A DNA stretch of 64,000 nt from Halobaculum litoreum (GTDB lineage: Archaea > Halobacteriota > Halobacteria > Halobacteriales > Haloferacaceae). This document shows positions 43,977 through 52,504 of the stretch, in pieces (position 1 is the stretch's first letter; every line of letters begins with the position of its first letter). The notes under the pieces were generated by a model, which was not told the DNA's origin, ran no database searches, and was given only the letters and a program-made list of their open reading frames with translations. The position numbers were made by a program, and so were the translations under genes. Location of the stretch: the NCBI RefSeq assembly GCF_030127125.1, contig NZ_CP126156.1:2232001-2296000 (forward strand), written 5' to 3'.

Positions 43977-45266
43977 TCAGGTGCCGTGCTGCCACGAGCC
44001 CATGTACTCGCGCTGCTCGTCGGAGAGCGCGTCGAACTCGACGCCCTCGGCCGCGAGTTTCACCTCGGCGACCTCGCGGTCGAGTTCGTCGGGCACCTCG
44101 TGGACGCCCGCGTCGTAGGCGTCGCCGTTCTCGACGAGTTCGCGCACGCACACCGCCTGCACGCCGAACGACTGGTCCATCACCTCGACCGGGTGGCCCA
44201 GCGCGATGGGCGCCGCGAGGTTGACGAGGCGGCCCTCCGCGAGCACGTTCAGCCGGCGGCCGTCTTCCATCTCGTACGCCTCGACGCCGTCGCGGGCCTC
44301 GTAGCGGTCGACGGCCATGTCGTCCAACTGGTCGAGGTTGATCTCGACGTCGAAGTGGCCGGCGTTCGCGAGGAGCACGCCGTCCTGCATCCGCTCGAAG
44401 TGCTCGGCGGTGATCACGTCGCGGTTGCCCGTCGTCGTGACGAACACGTCGCCCTGCGCGGCGGCCTCCGCCATCGGCATCACGTCGTACCCCTCCATGT
44501 GGGCTTCCAGCGCCTTGCGCGAGTCGACCTCGCAGACGATGACGTTCGCGTTCTGGCCGGCGGCCTTCTTCGCGACGCCCTTGCCGCAGTAGCCGAAGCC
44601 GACGACGACGACGTCCTTGCCGGCGAAGGAGAGGTTCGTCGTCATGGCGATGGTCGCCAGCGACGCCTCGCCCGTGCCGTGGACGTTGTCGAACAGGCGC
44701 TTCATCGGCGTGTCGTTGACGGCGAACACGGGGTACTTGAGCTCGCCGTCGGCGTCCATCGCGCGCAGGCGGTGGACGCCCGTCGTCGTCTCCTCGGCGC
44801 CGCCGACGATGGAGTCGATGAGTTCGGGGTAGTCCTCGTGGATGGCCGCGACCATGTCCATCCCGTCGTCGACGGTGATGGTCGGCTCGTGGGCGATGAC
44901 CGACTCGATGGCGGCGTAGTAGTCCTCGTCGTCGACGCCGCGCACCGCGTAGGAGGTGATGTTGTCGTGGGTGTCGAGCGCCGCCGACACGTCGTCGTGG
45001 GTCGACAGGGGGTTACAGCCCGTGATGGCGACCTCGGCGCCGCCGTCGGCGAGCAGCTCGACGAGGTTGGCGGTCTTCGCCTCGACGTGCATCGCCATCC
45101 CGATCGTCTGCCCCGCGAACGGCCGGTCGGCCTCGAACTCCTCGCGGAGGTGCGCGAGGATCGGCATGTGCTGGAGCGCCCAGTCCATCTTGCGGCGGCC
45201 CTCCTCGGCGGCCGAGGCGGGGTCGTCGAGGTGCTCCGTCACCGGCGCGTACGTCTGCGTGCTCAT
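43977..45266 (-). CDS. ahcY: adenosylhomocysteinase
   Basis: This 429-residue enzyme splits S-adenosylhomocysteine into adenosine and homocysteine, closing the methyl cycle. NAD-binding VVVVGFGYCGKGVAKKA is near residue 221, with AVNDTPMKRLFDNVHGTGEA before it. The end (about 400-429) retains the family's terminal region. The TATA element tttaatc at 45291-45297 lies 27 nt upstream of the ATG. The amidohydrolase and gate-domain permease genes lie nearby on the same strand, so nucleoside salvage may be combined with it. Confidence 0.96.
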   Translation of the reverse strand: MSTQTYAPVTEHLDDPASAAEEGRRKMDWALQHMPILAHLREEFEADRPFAGQTIGMAMHVEAKTANLVELLADGGAEVAITGCNPLSTHDDVSAALDTHDNITSYAVRGVDDEDYYAAIESVIAHEPTITVDDGMDMVAAIHEDYPELIDSIVGGAEETTTGVHRLRAMDADGELKYPVFAVNDTPMKRLFDNVHGTGEASLATIAMTTNLSFAGKDVVVVGFGYCGKGVAKKAAGQNANVIVCEVDSRKALEAHMEGYDVMPMAEAAAQGDVFVTTTGNRDVITAEHFERMQDGVLLANAGHFDVEINLDQLDDMAVDRYEARDGVEAYEMEDGRRLNVLAEGRLVNLAAPIALGHPVEVMDQSFGVQAVCVRELVENGDAYDAGVHEVPDELDREVAEVKLAAEGVEFDALSDEQREYMGSWQHGT

Positions 45267-45290
45267 ACTCTCGGGGTCGGTTCGGGTCGG

Positions 45291-45297
45291 TTTAATC
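45291..45297 (-). promoter_or_regulatory. TATA box of the adenosylhomocysteinase gene
   Basis: Read on the minus strand the sequence is gattaaa, 27 nt before the ATG at 45266, the spacing of leaderless genes in this window. Confidence 0.55.
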
Positions 45298-45357
45298 CCG
45301 CCGGAGTCGGCCCGGAGCGGCGCGAGCCGCCGCCGTGTCGGGCGTCGACCGCCCGCC

Positions 45358-46218
45358 TCACACGACGCCGGAGAGGTACGGCGCCCACAGCAGTCCGATC
45401 CCGGCGGCGAGCGCGAGCGCCGCGGCGGCGCCCGCGATCCGGGTGCGGGTCCGCCCCTGCGCGACGATGCGGTCCTCGCGGAGCGTCGAGACGATCATCG
45501 GCACGCCGTCCTCCGGGCCGCCCCGGACGGTCAGGTGCTCGGCGCGCGGCGGGTGCGGCGCGTCCGCGGCCGCGGTCGCACGCCCGAGGACGTACACCTC
45601 GTCGCCCACCTCGACCGTCTGGGAGTGGTACGTGCGCTCGCCGTGGGCGTTGCCGATGTCGATCAGGTTGGTGATCGAGTCCGTCTGGCCGTCCACGTCG
45701 CGGTGGGCGTGGACGAACGACCGGATCCGGTCGGACGGCCGGGCGTCCGGTTCGACCCGAACGTGGGGCATCCGCGCCACCTCGACGGCGACGTCGTCGA
45801 CGGCGACGCCGGTCATCCCCGTCGACAACAGCGCCTCCGGGAGCGAGAACGAGCCCGAACTCGTCGTGGGGACGTCGACCTCGATCTCGCCGTGGTCGGT
45901 CTCCAGTACGAACCGCCCGCCGTCGACGCCGAGCGCGAGCGTCTTCCAGCGACCGCCGTTCCCGCGTTCGTCCCACTCCTCGACCTCCCACGCCTCGACG
46001 ACCGGGTCGGGGCCGCCCCGGATCGTCGGCTCGGCGGTCGCGAGCGCCTCGGTCACCGTCCCCTTCACCTCGACGGGCCCCTCCCCGACGAGCGAGAGGT
46101 CGGTCGTGGGCGTGGCGGCGACCGCGCGGTACAGGCGCCAGTGACGGGCGGTGTACGTCGCGAACACGGCGCCGACGACGACGAGGACGACGCCGGCGAC
46201 GGACTGGAGGGCGACCAT
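45358..46218 (-). CDS. GIDE-like membrane protein (E3-ligase-related fold without RING)
   Basis: This 286-residue protein has an N-terminal helix (about 5-25), a long hydrophilic domain and a C-terminal helix (about 260-280). The part GDEVYVLGRATAAADAP followed by GVPMIVSTLRED matches the GIDE domain known from mitochondrial MUL1/MAPL, where it lies before the last membrane helix. No RING finger follows, so ubiquitin-ligase activity is not implied. The function in archaea is unknown. It lies between the SAH hydrolase and the deaminase genes, all on the minus strand. Confidence 0.65.
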   Translation of the reverse strand: MVALQSVAGVVLVVVGAVFATYTARHWRLYRAVAATPTTDLSLVGEGPVEVKGTVTEALATAEPTIRGGPDPVVEAWEVEEWDERGNGGRWKTLALGVDGGRFVLETDHGEIEVDVPTTSSGSFSLPEALLSTGMTGVAVDDVAVEVARMPHVRVEPDARPSDRIRSFVHAHRDVDGQTDSITNLIDIGNAHGERTYHSQTVEVGDEVYVLGRATAAADAPHPPRAEHLTVRGGPEDGVPMIVSTLREDRIVAQGRTRTRIAGAAAALALAAGIGLLWAPYLSGVV

Positions 46219-46287
46219 ACGCGGCGATCCGACAGCGCGGAGAAAGCTCTTGTGTCGCGGGACGGCGGCGGCGTGCCCGACTGGCGA

Positions 46288-47589
46288 CTACTCCTCGGCG
46301 CGCGCGACGAGCGCCACGGCGTGTTCCTGTGCGCGCTCGCGGACGGCGGCCTCGTCGAACGCGAGCACGTCGCGGTCGCGCATCACGACGCGGCCGTCGC
46401 AGACGGTGTGGCGCACGTCGCTGCCGCGGACGGCGTACACGAGGTGCGAGACGAGGTCGTGGGCGGGCGTGAGGTGCGGCGCGTCGAGGTCGACGACCGC
46501 GAGGTCGGCGTTCGCGCCCGCCGCGATCCGGCCGGCGTCGATCCCCAGCGCCTCGGCGCCGCCCGCCGTCGCCATCCGGAACGCGGTCTCGGCGTCGACG
46601 GCGGCCGCGTCGTCGGCCGCGAGTTTGCCGAGCATCGCGGCGTCGCGCAGCTCGTCGAACAGGTCGAGGTCGTTGTTCGAGGCGGCGCCGTCGGTGCCGA
46701 GCGCGACGGGCACGCCCGCGTCGAGCATCGCCTGCACGGGCGCCATCCCGGAGGCGAGCTTCATGTTCGAGGCCGGGCAGTGGACGACGCTCGTGCCGCG
46801 CTCGGCGAGCACGTCGAACTCCGACGGGTCGGTGTGGACGCCGTGGGCGACGAACGTCGAGTCGGTGAGCAGGCCCAACTCGTCGGCGTGCGCGCTCGGG
46901 CGGACGCCGTGCTCGTCGACGATCGGCGCGACTTCGTCGGGCGTCTCGTTGAGGTGGAAGTGGATCGGGACGTCGGCGTCGCGGGCGCGGTCGGCGGTCT
47001 CGGCGAGCAGGTCGTCGGCGACGGTGGTGAGCGAGTGGGGCATCACCGCGGTCCGAACGCGACCGTCGGCGGCGCCGTCGAGGCGCTCGGCTACGGCGAA
47101 CGACTCCTCGAGGTCCGCCCGGGCGGCCTCGTCGTCCTTGCCGACGGTGACGACGCCGTGGCCGAGGCGGGCGCGGATGCCGGCCGCCTCGACGGCGGCG
47201 GCGACCTCCTCGACCGCGAAGTACATGTCCGCGAACGCGGTGACGCCCGAGCGGATCAACTCGACCAGCGCGAGTTCGGTGCCCGCGCGGATGTCGTCGG
47301 GCGTCAACGCCGCCTCGACCGGCCAGACGTGCTCGCGGAGCCACGTGTCGAGCGGTTCGTCGTCGGCGTAGCCGCGCAGCAGCGTCATCGCGGCGTGGCA
47401 GTGGGCGTTGACGAGGCCGGGGATCACGAGGCCGCCGGCGGCGTCGAGCGTCTCGTCGGCCGCGGCCGCGAGGTCGGGGCCGACCTCGATCACGGTGCCC
47501 GCGTCGGCGTCGACGAGGACGTCGGCCTCGACCACGTCGAACGCGGGCGTGAGGACGAGTCCGTCGGCGACGGCGAGTGTGTCGGTCAT
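46288..47589 (-). CDS. dadD: amidohydrolase, probable 5'-deoxyadenosine/S-adenosylhomocysteine deaminase
   Basis: This 433-residue TIM-barrel amidohydrolase has the metal site HCH at 63-65 (NAHCHAAMTLLRG), the further H in HFHLNETPDEV, the catalytic Glu in the same segment and D in GTDGAASNNDLDL. Related enzymes deaminate SAH, 5'-methylthioadenosine, 5'-deoxyadenosine or adenosine. Proximity to the SAH hydrolase supports a role in the methyl cycle. The exact substrate is not settled by sequence; guanine or melamine deaminase relatives look less fitting. Confidence 0.85.
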   Translation of the reverse strand: MTDTLAVADGLVLTPAFDVVEADVLVDADAGTVIEVGPDLAAAADETLDAAGGLVIPGLVNAHCHAAMTLLRGYADDEPLDTWLREHVWPVEAALTPDDIRAGTELALVELIRSGVTAFADMYFAVEEVAAAVEAAGIRARLGHGVVTVGKDDEAARADLEESFAVAERLDGAADGRVRTAVMPHSLTTVADDLLAETADRARDADVPIHFHLNETPDEVAPIVDEHGVRPSAHADELGLLTDSTFVAHGVHTDPSEFDVLAERGTSVVHCPASNMKLASGMAPVQAMLDAGVPVALGTDGAASNNDLDLFDELRDAAMLGKLAADDAAAVDAETAFRMATAGGAEALGIDAGRIAAGANADLAVVDLDAPHLTPAHDLVSHLVYAVRGSDVRHTVCDGRVVMRDRDVLAFDEAAVRERAQEHAVALVARAEE

Positions 47590-47641
47590 GTCCGTGGGTG
47601 GTGGGGGCGGGTGCCTGAATCCGTCGGGATCGGTCGGGGGC

Positions 47642-48706
47642 TCACACCAGGAACACGACCAACGCGACCGCGATGAACACCACCTTCAGCCCGGTGTTCA
47701 CGAGGATCACCTTCGAGCCGAACGCCGGGCCCCAGATGCCGTACTGGAACGGGATCGACCGCTTGAACGTCGAGAACGCGAAGGAGACGATGCCGCCGAT
47801 CAGCATCCCGGCGACCGCCTGCTCGGGGGTGAGCGTCGTCCCGACGAGCGGCGCGAACGCCGCCGCGCCCGCCGTCGTGTCGAACACGAAGATGACGATG
47901 GCGGGCACCACCGCCGCCGGGAGGCCGGCCACGTCCGCGAGCGGTCCCGCGACCTCCGAGAGCGCCCGGAGGTCGACCCGGGCGACTACCACCGTCACGA
48001 GCACGTACACCAGCGCGAGGCGGGGGAGGATCCGGCGGAGCTTCGACCACGTCGACTCGGCGGCCGCCCCGACGCGCTCGCGCACCGGCGCGCCGGACGC
48101 GGTGTCGCCCGGAGCGTTCTCGCCCGGAGCGTTCTCGCCGCCGTCGGTCGTCGCCTCGGACGCCTCACCCTCGGCGTCGTCGGCCGGGGCGAGGTCGCCG
48201 GCGCCGCCGCGCAGGAGCAGCGCCCCGGCCAGCACGCCGGTACAGGTGATCGCCAGCGCGATGGCGCCGCGGGTGCCGACGTACAGCACCCCCGTCTCCC
48301 GGCCGAGGATCGGGACGATCACCGGCACGTAGAACGTGAACAGGTGCTGGACGAAGCCGAAGAACGTGTTGATGACGACGGCGACCATCGTCGCGCGGTC
48401 GGACAGCCGGCCGGACTCGCGGAAGTCCGCGAGCATCCCGTAGCCGGCCGTCGTCGACGCGGCCGTGGTGACGATGGCGGTGCCGGCCTCGTCCGGGAGG
48501 TTCGCCGGCCCGGTGAGGTACCGCGAGAACCCCGCGATGCGCTCGACGAGGCCGAACTCGACGGCGACGTTGGCGAGGAACACCCCCACCGCGATCAACA
48601 CCGCGATGCGGGCGACCCGGCCCAGGGCGTCGACCACCAGCGGGAGGAGGTCCGCGGCGACCGCGGCGACGGCGGCCTGTGCGGGGGCGGCGCCGAGCGG
48701 GAGCAT
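47642..48706 (-). CDS. nucleoside-recognition (gate) domain membrane protein
   Basis: This 354-residue protein has two halves of several membrane helices, each with a gate-like segment: [15 protein letters not shown] and [19 protein letters not shown]. The family includes SpmA/SpmB and nucleoside permeases. Between the halves (about 175-215) lies a cytosolic acidic linker with a tandem ENAPG pair, the result of a 15-bp duplication. Nucleoside transport is inferred from the family and from its neighbours; it has not been demonstrated. Confidence 0.75.
   Translation of the reverse strand: MLPLGAAPAQAAVAAVAADLLPLVVDALGRVARIAVLIAVGVFLANVAVEFGLVERIAGFSRYLTGPANLPDEAGTAIVTTAASTTAGYGMLADFRESGRLSDRATMVAVVINTFFGFVQHLFTFYVPVIVPILGRETGVLYVGTRGAIALAITCTGVLAGALLLRGGAGDLAPADDAEGEASEATTDGGENAPGENAPGDTASGAPVRERVGAAAESTWSKLRRILPRLALVYVLVTVVVARVDLRALSEVAGPLADVAGLPAAVVPAIVIFVFDTTAGAAAFAPLVGTTLTPEQAVAGMLIGGIVSFAFSTFKRSIPFQYGIWGPAFGSKVILVNTGLKVVFIAVALVVFLV
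48106..48135. repeat. perfect 15-bp tandem duplication within the gate-domain gene
   Basis: The 15-bp unit CGCCCGGAGCGTTCT occurs twice in a row, at 48106-48120 and 48121-48135. On the coding strand it gives a repeated ENAPG in the acidic linker. It keeps the frame and lies outside the membrane helices. Confidence 0.9.
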
Positions 48707-48834
48707 ACCGGAACGCGGTGGGGAGCGCCCAAACCGGTTTCGGCGCGGGCCCGGGACGGTCGCGGCGGGCGGCGCGCGCCGGCGGGGCGCGTCTGACGGT
48801 GGAGTTATTCGGGTCGGCCGGGAACACGGATCGA

Positions 48835-49320
48835 ATGCGACGGGCGGGCCAGACGCGGACGACGATGCGCTACCGGGTGAGCGAGCCGGCGCTGGCGGGA
48901 CTCACCGCCGGGGCCGTCGTGGTCCCCGCGCCGCTGTTCTGTGCGGCCGTCGCCACGGACCCGTGGACCGCCGGGCTGGTCGGGCTCGCGGCCGCCGTCG
49001 GCGTCGCGCTGCACGCGGCGCTGTCGGCCGCCCGCGACGACGACGGCGGGCTGTCGGCGGCCGACGACCCGCTCCGGCGGGCGACGTTCGGGGGCGGCGG
49101 GGCGTTCCTCGCCGCGGCGCTGCCGTCGTTGGTCGTGCTCTCGGGACTCGGCAGGGTCCCGTTCGCGCTGCTCGTGGTCGTCGTCGAGTTGGGCGTCGTC
49201 GCCGCGCTCCGGGTGCGCCTCGTCGGGCGCGACGTGGTGGAAGCGACCGTCCGGGTCGTGCTCGCCGGTGCGGTGGCGGCGGCCGTCGGGGCGGGGCTGG
49301 GATCGCTCGCGGCGCTGTGA
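48835..49320 (+). CDS. four- to five-helix membrane protein, unknown function
   Basis: This 161-residue hydrophobic protein has predicted membrane helices at about 20-40, 44-62, 87-102, 107-125 and 139-158. No family is recognised. Two ATG candidates are in frame, 48835 and 48865 (RYRVSEP). A gttatt box about 30 nt before 48835 favours the longer form. The start is on the same strand as the ribosomal L39e cluster, 113 nt upstream of it. Confidence 0.6.
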   Translation: MRRAGQTRTTMRYRVSEPALAGLTAGAVVVPAPLFCAAVATDPWTAGLVGLAAAVGVALHAALSAARDDDGGLSAADDPLRRATFGGGGAFLAAALPSLVVLSGLGRVPFALLVVVVELGVVAALRVRLVGRDVVEATVRVVLAGAVAAAVGAGLGSLAAL

Positions 49321-49433
49321 GGCGGGGGACCGACCCGCACGCCCGCCCGCGGTCGTGGCGCGTTCGCTACCGCCTCGAGCGCGCTCCCGGATGGACAGGG
49401 TTTTCCCTTCCGACGTGGAATCTGCCGGATACC

Positions 49434-49586
49434 ATGACCAAGAAATCCAAGGCGAAGAAGAAGCGCCTTGCCAAGCTGGAGCGGCAGAACAGCCGCGTGC
49501 CGGCGTGGGTGATGATGAAGACCGACATGGAAGTGACCCGCAACCCGAAGCGACGCCACTGGCGGCGCTCGGACACCGACGAGTAA
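49434..49586 (+). CDS. rpl39e: 50S ribosomal protein L39e
   Basis: This 50-residue basic protein lies in the exit-tunnel wall. It opens [20 protein letters not shown] and has the conserved [20 protein letters not shown]. It is extremely basic in an otherwise acidic proteome, as expected for an rRNA-embedded protein. Its TAA stop is immediately followed by the L31e ATG. It heads the conserved L39e-L31e-aIF6-L18Ae-prefoldin-FtsY cluster. Confidence 0.97.
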   Translation: MTKKSKAKKKRLAKLERQNSRVPAWVMMKTDMEVTRNPKRRHWRRSDTDE

Positions 49587-49862
49587 ATGAGCGCGAACGA
49601 CTTCGAGGAGCGCGTCGTCACGATCCCGCTCCGCGAGGCGAAGCAGGCGCCGAGCCAGGAGCGCGGCGACCGGGCGATGTCGCTCATCCGCGCGCACCTC
49701 GCGAAGCACTTCTCGGTCGACGAGGGCGACGTCCGCCTCGACCCCGCGGTCAACGAGACCGTCTGGGAGCGCGGCCGTCAGAACCCCCCGAGCAAGGTCC
49801 GCCTCCGGGCGGCTCGCTTCGACGAGGACGGCGAGGTCGTCGTCGAAGCGGAGCCGGCCTGA
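49587..49862 (+). CDS. rpl31e: 50S ribosomal protein L31e
   Basis: This 91-residue large-subunit protein has the motif ERVVTIPLREAKQAPSQERGDRAM and the conserved VNETVWERGRQNPPSKVRLR. It begins on the base after the L39e stop, and aIF6 follows 6 nt after its own stop. The acidic C-terminal tail (VVVEAEPA) is short. Confidence 0.97.
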   Translation: MSANDFEERVVTIPLREAKQAPSQERGDRAMSLIRAHLAKHFSVDEGDVRLDPAVNETVWERGRQNPPSKVRLRAARFDEDGEVVVEAEPA

Positions 49863-49868
49863 TCGGGC

Positions 49869-50534
49869 GTGCTTCGGGTTTCGTTCGCCGGGTCGTCGTA
49901 CGTAGGGGTGTACGCGCACGCCGCCAGCGACTGCCTCGTCGTGCGACCCGACGTCGACGACGACGTGGCCGACCGGCTCGCCGAGGAGTTCGACGTCGAC
50001 GTGCTGGAGACGACCGTCGGCGGCTCGGGCACGGTGGGCTCGCTCGTCGCGGGCAACGAGAACGGACTGCTCGTCTCCCGGCAGGCGACCGACCGCGAGA
50101 TCGACGCCCTCCGGGAGGCGACCGGCGACCCCGTCGAGCGGCTCCCCGGGAAGCTGAACGCCGCCGGGAACGTCGTCCTCGCGAACGACTACGGCGCGTA
50201 CGTCCACCCGGACCTCTCCGCCGACGCCGTCGACGTGGTCGCCGACACGCTCGGCGTCCCCGTCGAGCGCGGCTCGCTGGGCGACGTCAACACCGTCGGC
50301 ACCGCCGCCGTCGCCAACAACACCGGCGTCCTCTGCCACCCGAACAGCGAGGAGGCCGAGTTGGCGGCGCTCGAGGAGCATCTCGACGTGTACGCCGACC
50401 TCGGCACCGTCAACTACGGCGCGCCGCTGGTCGGGTCGGGGCTGCTCGCCAACGACGACGGGTACGCCGTCGGCGAGGACACCACCGGGCCCGAGCTGGG
50501 TCGGATCGACGACACGCTCGGGTTCATCGAGTAG
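49869..50534 (+). CDS. eif6: translation initiation factor aIF6
   Basis: This 221-residue protein binds the 50S subunit and prevents premature joining with the 30S. It is a pentameric repeat of about 45 residues; repeats are visible at [45 protein letters not shown] and [14 protein letters not shown]. The start is GTG, after a 6-nt gap. Its place in the ribosomal cluster is the usual archaeal one. Confidence 0.96.
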   Translation: MLRVSFAGSSYVGVYAHAASDCLVVRPDVDDDVADRLAEEFDVDVLETTVGGSGTVGSLVAGNENGLLVSRQATDREIDALREATGDPVERLPGKLNAAGNVVLANDYGAYVHPDLSADAVDVVADTLGVPVERGSLGDVNTVGTAAVANNTGVLCHPNSEEAELAALEEHLDVYADLGTVNYGAPLVGSGLLANDDGYAVGEDTTGPELGRIDDTLGFIE

Positions 50535-50633
50535 GCGTCGCCGACCGAGACGCGGCGACGCGCCGCCGTCCGGATCCCGTCGGACGACGGGAGTCGGAAG
50601 GTACTTCCGGCTCGCGGGCCGTTTTTCGCGCAC

Positions 50634-50810
50634 ATGAGCCAGTTCACGGTTAGCGGCCGGTTCCAGGCCCGAGACGGGATGCAGGCGTTCACCCGCTCGG
50701 TCGAGGCGGTCAACGAGAACGTCGCGCGCGAGCACGTGCTCTCGAAGTTCGGCGCCGAGCACAACCTGAACCGCACCCAGATCGAGATCGGCGAGGTGGT
50801 CGCCGAATGA
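50634..50810 (+). CDS. rpl18a: 50S ribosomal protein L18Ae (LX)
   Basis: This 58-residue protein (SQFTVSGRFQARDGMQAFTR ... HNLNRTQIEIGEVVAE) is the archaeal single-domain form of L18Ae, also called L20A or LX. It is 99 nt after aIF6, and its stop overlaps the prefoldin start (ATGA). The preceding gtttttc element is about 30 nt from the ATG and may be a promoter. Confidence 0.94.
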   Translation: MSQFTVSGRFQARDGMQAFTRSVEAVNENVAREHVLSKFGAEHNLNRTQIEIGEVVAE

Positions 50811-51289
50811 GCCTCGGCGGCGGCGGTCCGGGTCAGCAGCAGCTCCAGCAGATCTCCCAGGAGATCCAGGCCATCGAGGCCGAGGTCGAGGAGCTCGAGG
50901 GCGACATCGACGACCTCCGCCAGGAGCAGCGCGACATCGACGAGGCGATCGACGCCATCGGCCAGATCGACACCGGCTCGACGATCCAGGTCCCCCTCGG
51001 CGGCGGCGCGTACGTCCGCGCCGAGGTGCAGGACCTCGACGAGATCGTCGTGAGCCTCGGCGGCGACTACGCCGCGGAGCTCGACGAGGGCGACGCCGTC
51101 GAGGCGCTGGAGACCCGCAAGGAGGCGCTCGACGAGCAGATCGAGAACGTCACCGAGGAGAAGCAGGAGCTGGAGTCCGAGAGCGAGCAGCTCGAGGCGC
51201 AGGCCCAGCAGATGCAACAGCAGATGCAGCAACAGCAGATGCAGCAGATGCAGCAGATGGCCGACGAGGCCGACGACGGGGACGAGTAA
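50807..51289 (+). CDS. pfdA: prefoldin subunit alpha
   Basis: This 160-residue prefoldin alpha subunit is part of a hexameric holdase that hands unfolded proteins to the thermosome. It has a coiled coil (about 10-55), a beta hairpin pair (STIQVPLGGGAYVRAEV, DEIVVSLGGDYAAEL) and a second coiled coil. The C-terminal part has a Gln/Met-rich repeat (QQMQQQMQQQQMQQM) and an acidic tail. It overlaps the L18Ae stop by 4 nt; FtsY follows 3 nt after its stop. Confidence 0.95.
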   Translation: MSLGGGGPGQQQLQQISQEIQAIEAEVEELEGDIDDLRQEQRDIDEAIDAIGQIDTGSTIQVPLGGGAYVRAEVQDLDEIVVSLGGDYAAELDEGDAVEALETRKEALDEQIENVTEEKQELESESEQLEAQAQQMQQQMQQQQMQQMQQMADEADDGDE

Positions 51290-51292
51290 GGG

Positions 51293-52456
51293 ATGTTCGA
51301 CGGCCTGAAGGACAAGCTCTCCTCCTTCCGGAAGGACGCCGCCGAGGAGGTCGAGGAGAACGCCGAGACGGCCGACGCGGAGGCCGAGGCCGCCGAGGCC
51401 GACGCCGAGGCGACGGACGCCGACGCCGCCGGGGCGGAGCCGGCCGTCGAGCCCGACACGGCCGAGGGAGCGCCCGCCGCCGAGTCCGGGAGCGACGAGG
51501 TCGCCGCGGACGCGGCCGAGCCCGACGACGGCGACGCAGACGCCGAGGCCGAGGCCGACGCCGGCCCGAGCCGCCTCAAGCGCGCGGCGGCGTTCGCCAC
51601 GGGGAAGGTCATCATCGAGGAGGAGGACCTCGAAGGGCCCCTTCAGGACCTCGAACTCGCGCTCCTCTCCAGCGACGTGGAGATGAGCGTCGCCGACCGC
51701 ATCCTCGACACCGTCCGCGAGAAGATGCTCGGCGAGACGCGCGCGCAGGTGCAGACGACCGACCAGCTCGTCACCGAGGCGCTCCGCGACGCGCTCGTCG
51801 ACGTGATCAGCGTCGGGCAGTTCGACTTCGAACGGCGCATCGCGGAGGCCGACAAGCCCGTGACGCTCGTGTTCACCGGCGTCAACGGCGTCGGCAAGAC
51901 CACCAGCATCGCGAAGCTGTCGCGGTGGCTGGAGGAGCGCGGCTACTCGACGGTGCTGGCGAACGGCGACACCTACCGCGCCGGCGCCAACGAGCAGATC
52001 CGCGAGCACGCGGAGGCGCTCGACCGGAAGCTCATCGCCCACGAGCAGGGCGGCGACCCCGCCGCCGTCATCTACGACGGCGTCGAGTACGCCGAGGCGA
52101 ACGACATCGACGTCGTGCTCGGCGACACGGCGGGTCGCCTCCACACGAGCAACGACCTGATGGCGCAGTTGGAGAAGATCGACCGCGTCGTCGACCCGGA
52201 CCTCACCCTCTTCGTCGACGAGGCGGTCGCCGGCCAGGACGCCGTCCGGCGCGCCCAGGAGTTCGACGACGCCGCCGCCATCGACGGCTCGATCCTCACC
52301 AAGGCCGACGCCGACTCCTCGGGCGGCGCGGCCATCTCCATCGCGTACGTGACCGGCAAGCCGATCCTGTTCCTCGGCGTCGGGCAGAGGTACGACGACC
52401 TCGACCTGTTCGAGCCGGAGGAGCTGGTCGACGCGCTGCTCGGCGAGAACGAGTAG
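51293..52456 (+). CDS. ftsY: signal recognition particle receptor FtsY
   Basis: FtsY is the membrane-associated SRP receptor GTPase. The 387-residue protein has an acidic A domain (about 20-95, mainly Glu/Asp/Ala), an NG domain with G1 TGVNGVGKTTS (about 196-206), the DTYRAGANEQ loop, DTAGRLHTSNDLM and G4 TKAD. The C-terminus GVGQRYDDLDLFEP is complete. It is in the L39e-prefoldin operon; its partner SRP54 is encoded at 56861. Confidence 0.97.
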   Translation: MFDGLKDKLSSFRKDAAEEVEENAETADAEAEAAEADAEATDADAAGAEPAVEPDTAEGAPAAESGSDEVAADAAEPDDGDADAEAEADAGPSRLKRAAAFATGKVIIEEEDLEGPLQDLELALLSSDVEMSVADRILDTVREKMLGETRAQVQTTDQLVTEALRDALVDVISVGQFDFERRIAEADKPVTLVFTGVNGVGKTTSIAKLSRWLEERGYSTVLANGDTYRAGANEQIREHAEALDRKLIAHEQGGDPAAVIYDGVEYAEANDIDVVLGDTAGRLHTSNDLMAQLEKIDRVVDPDLTLFVDEAVAGQDAVRRAQEFDDAAAIDGSILTKADADSSGGAAISIAYVTGKPILFLGVGQRYDDLDLFEPEELVDALLGENE

Positions 52457-52504
52457 GCCGCCCGGCGAGCGAGCCGCACCCCGTTTTCCGACGCTCGACG
52501 CCCG

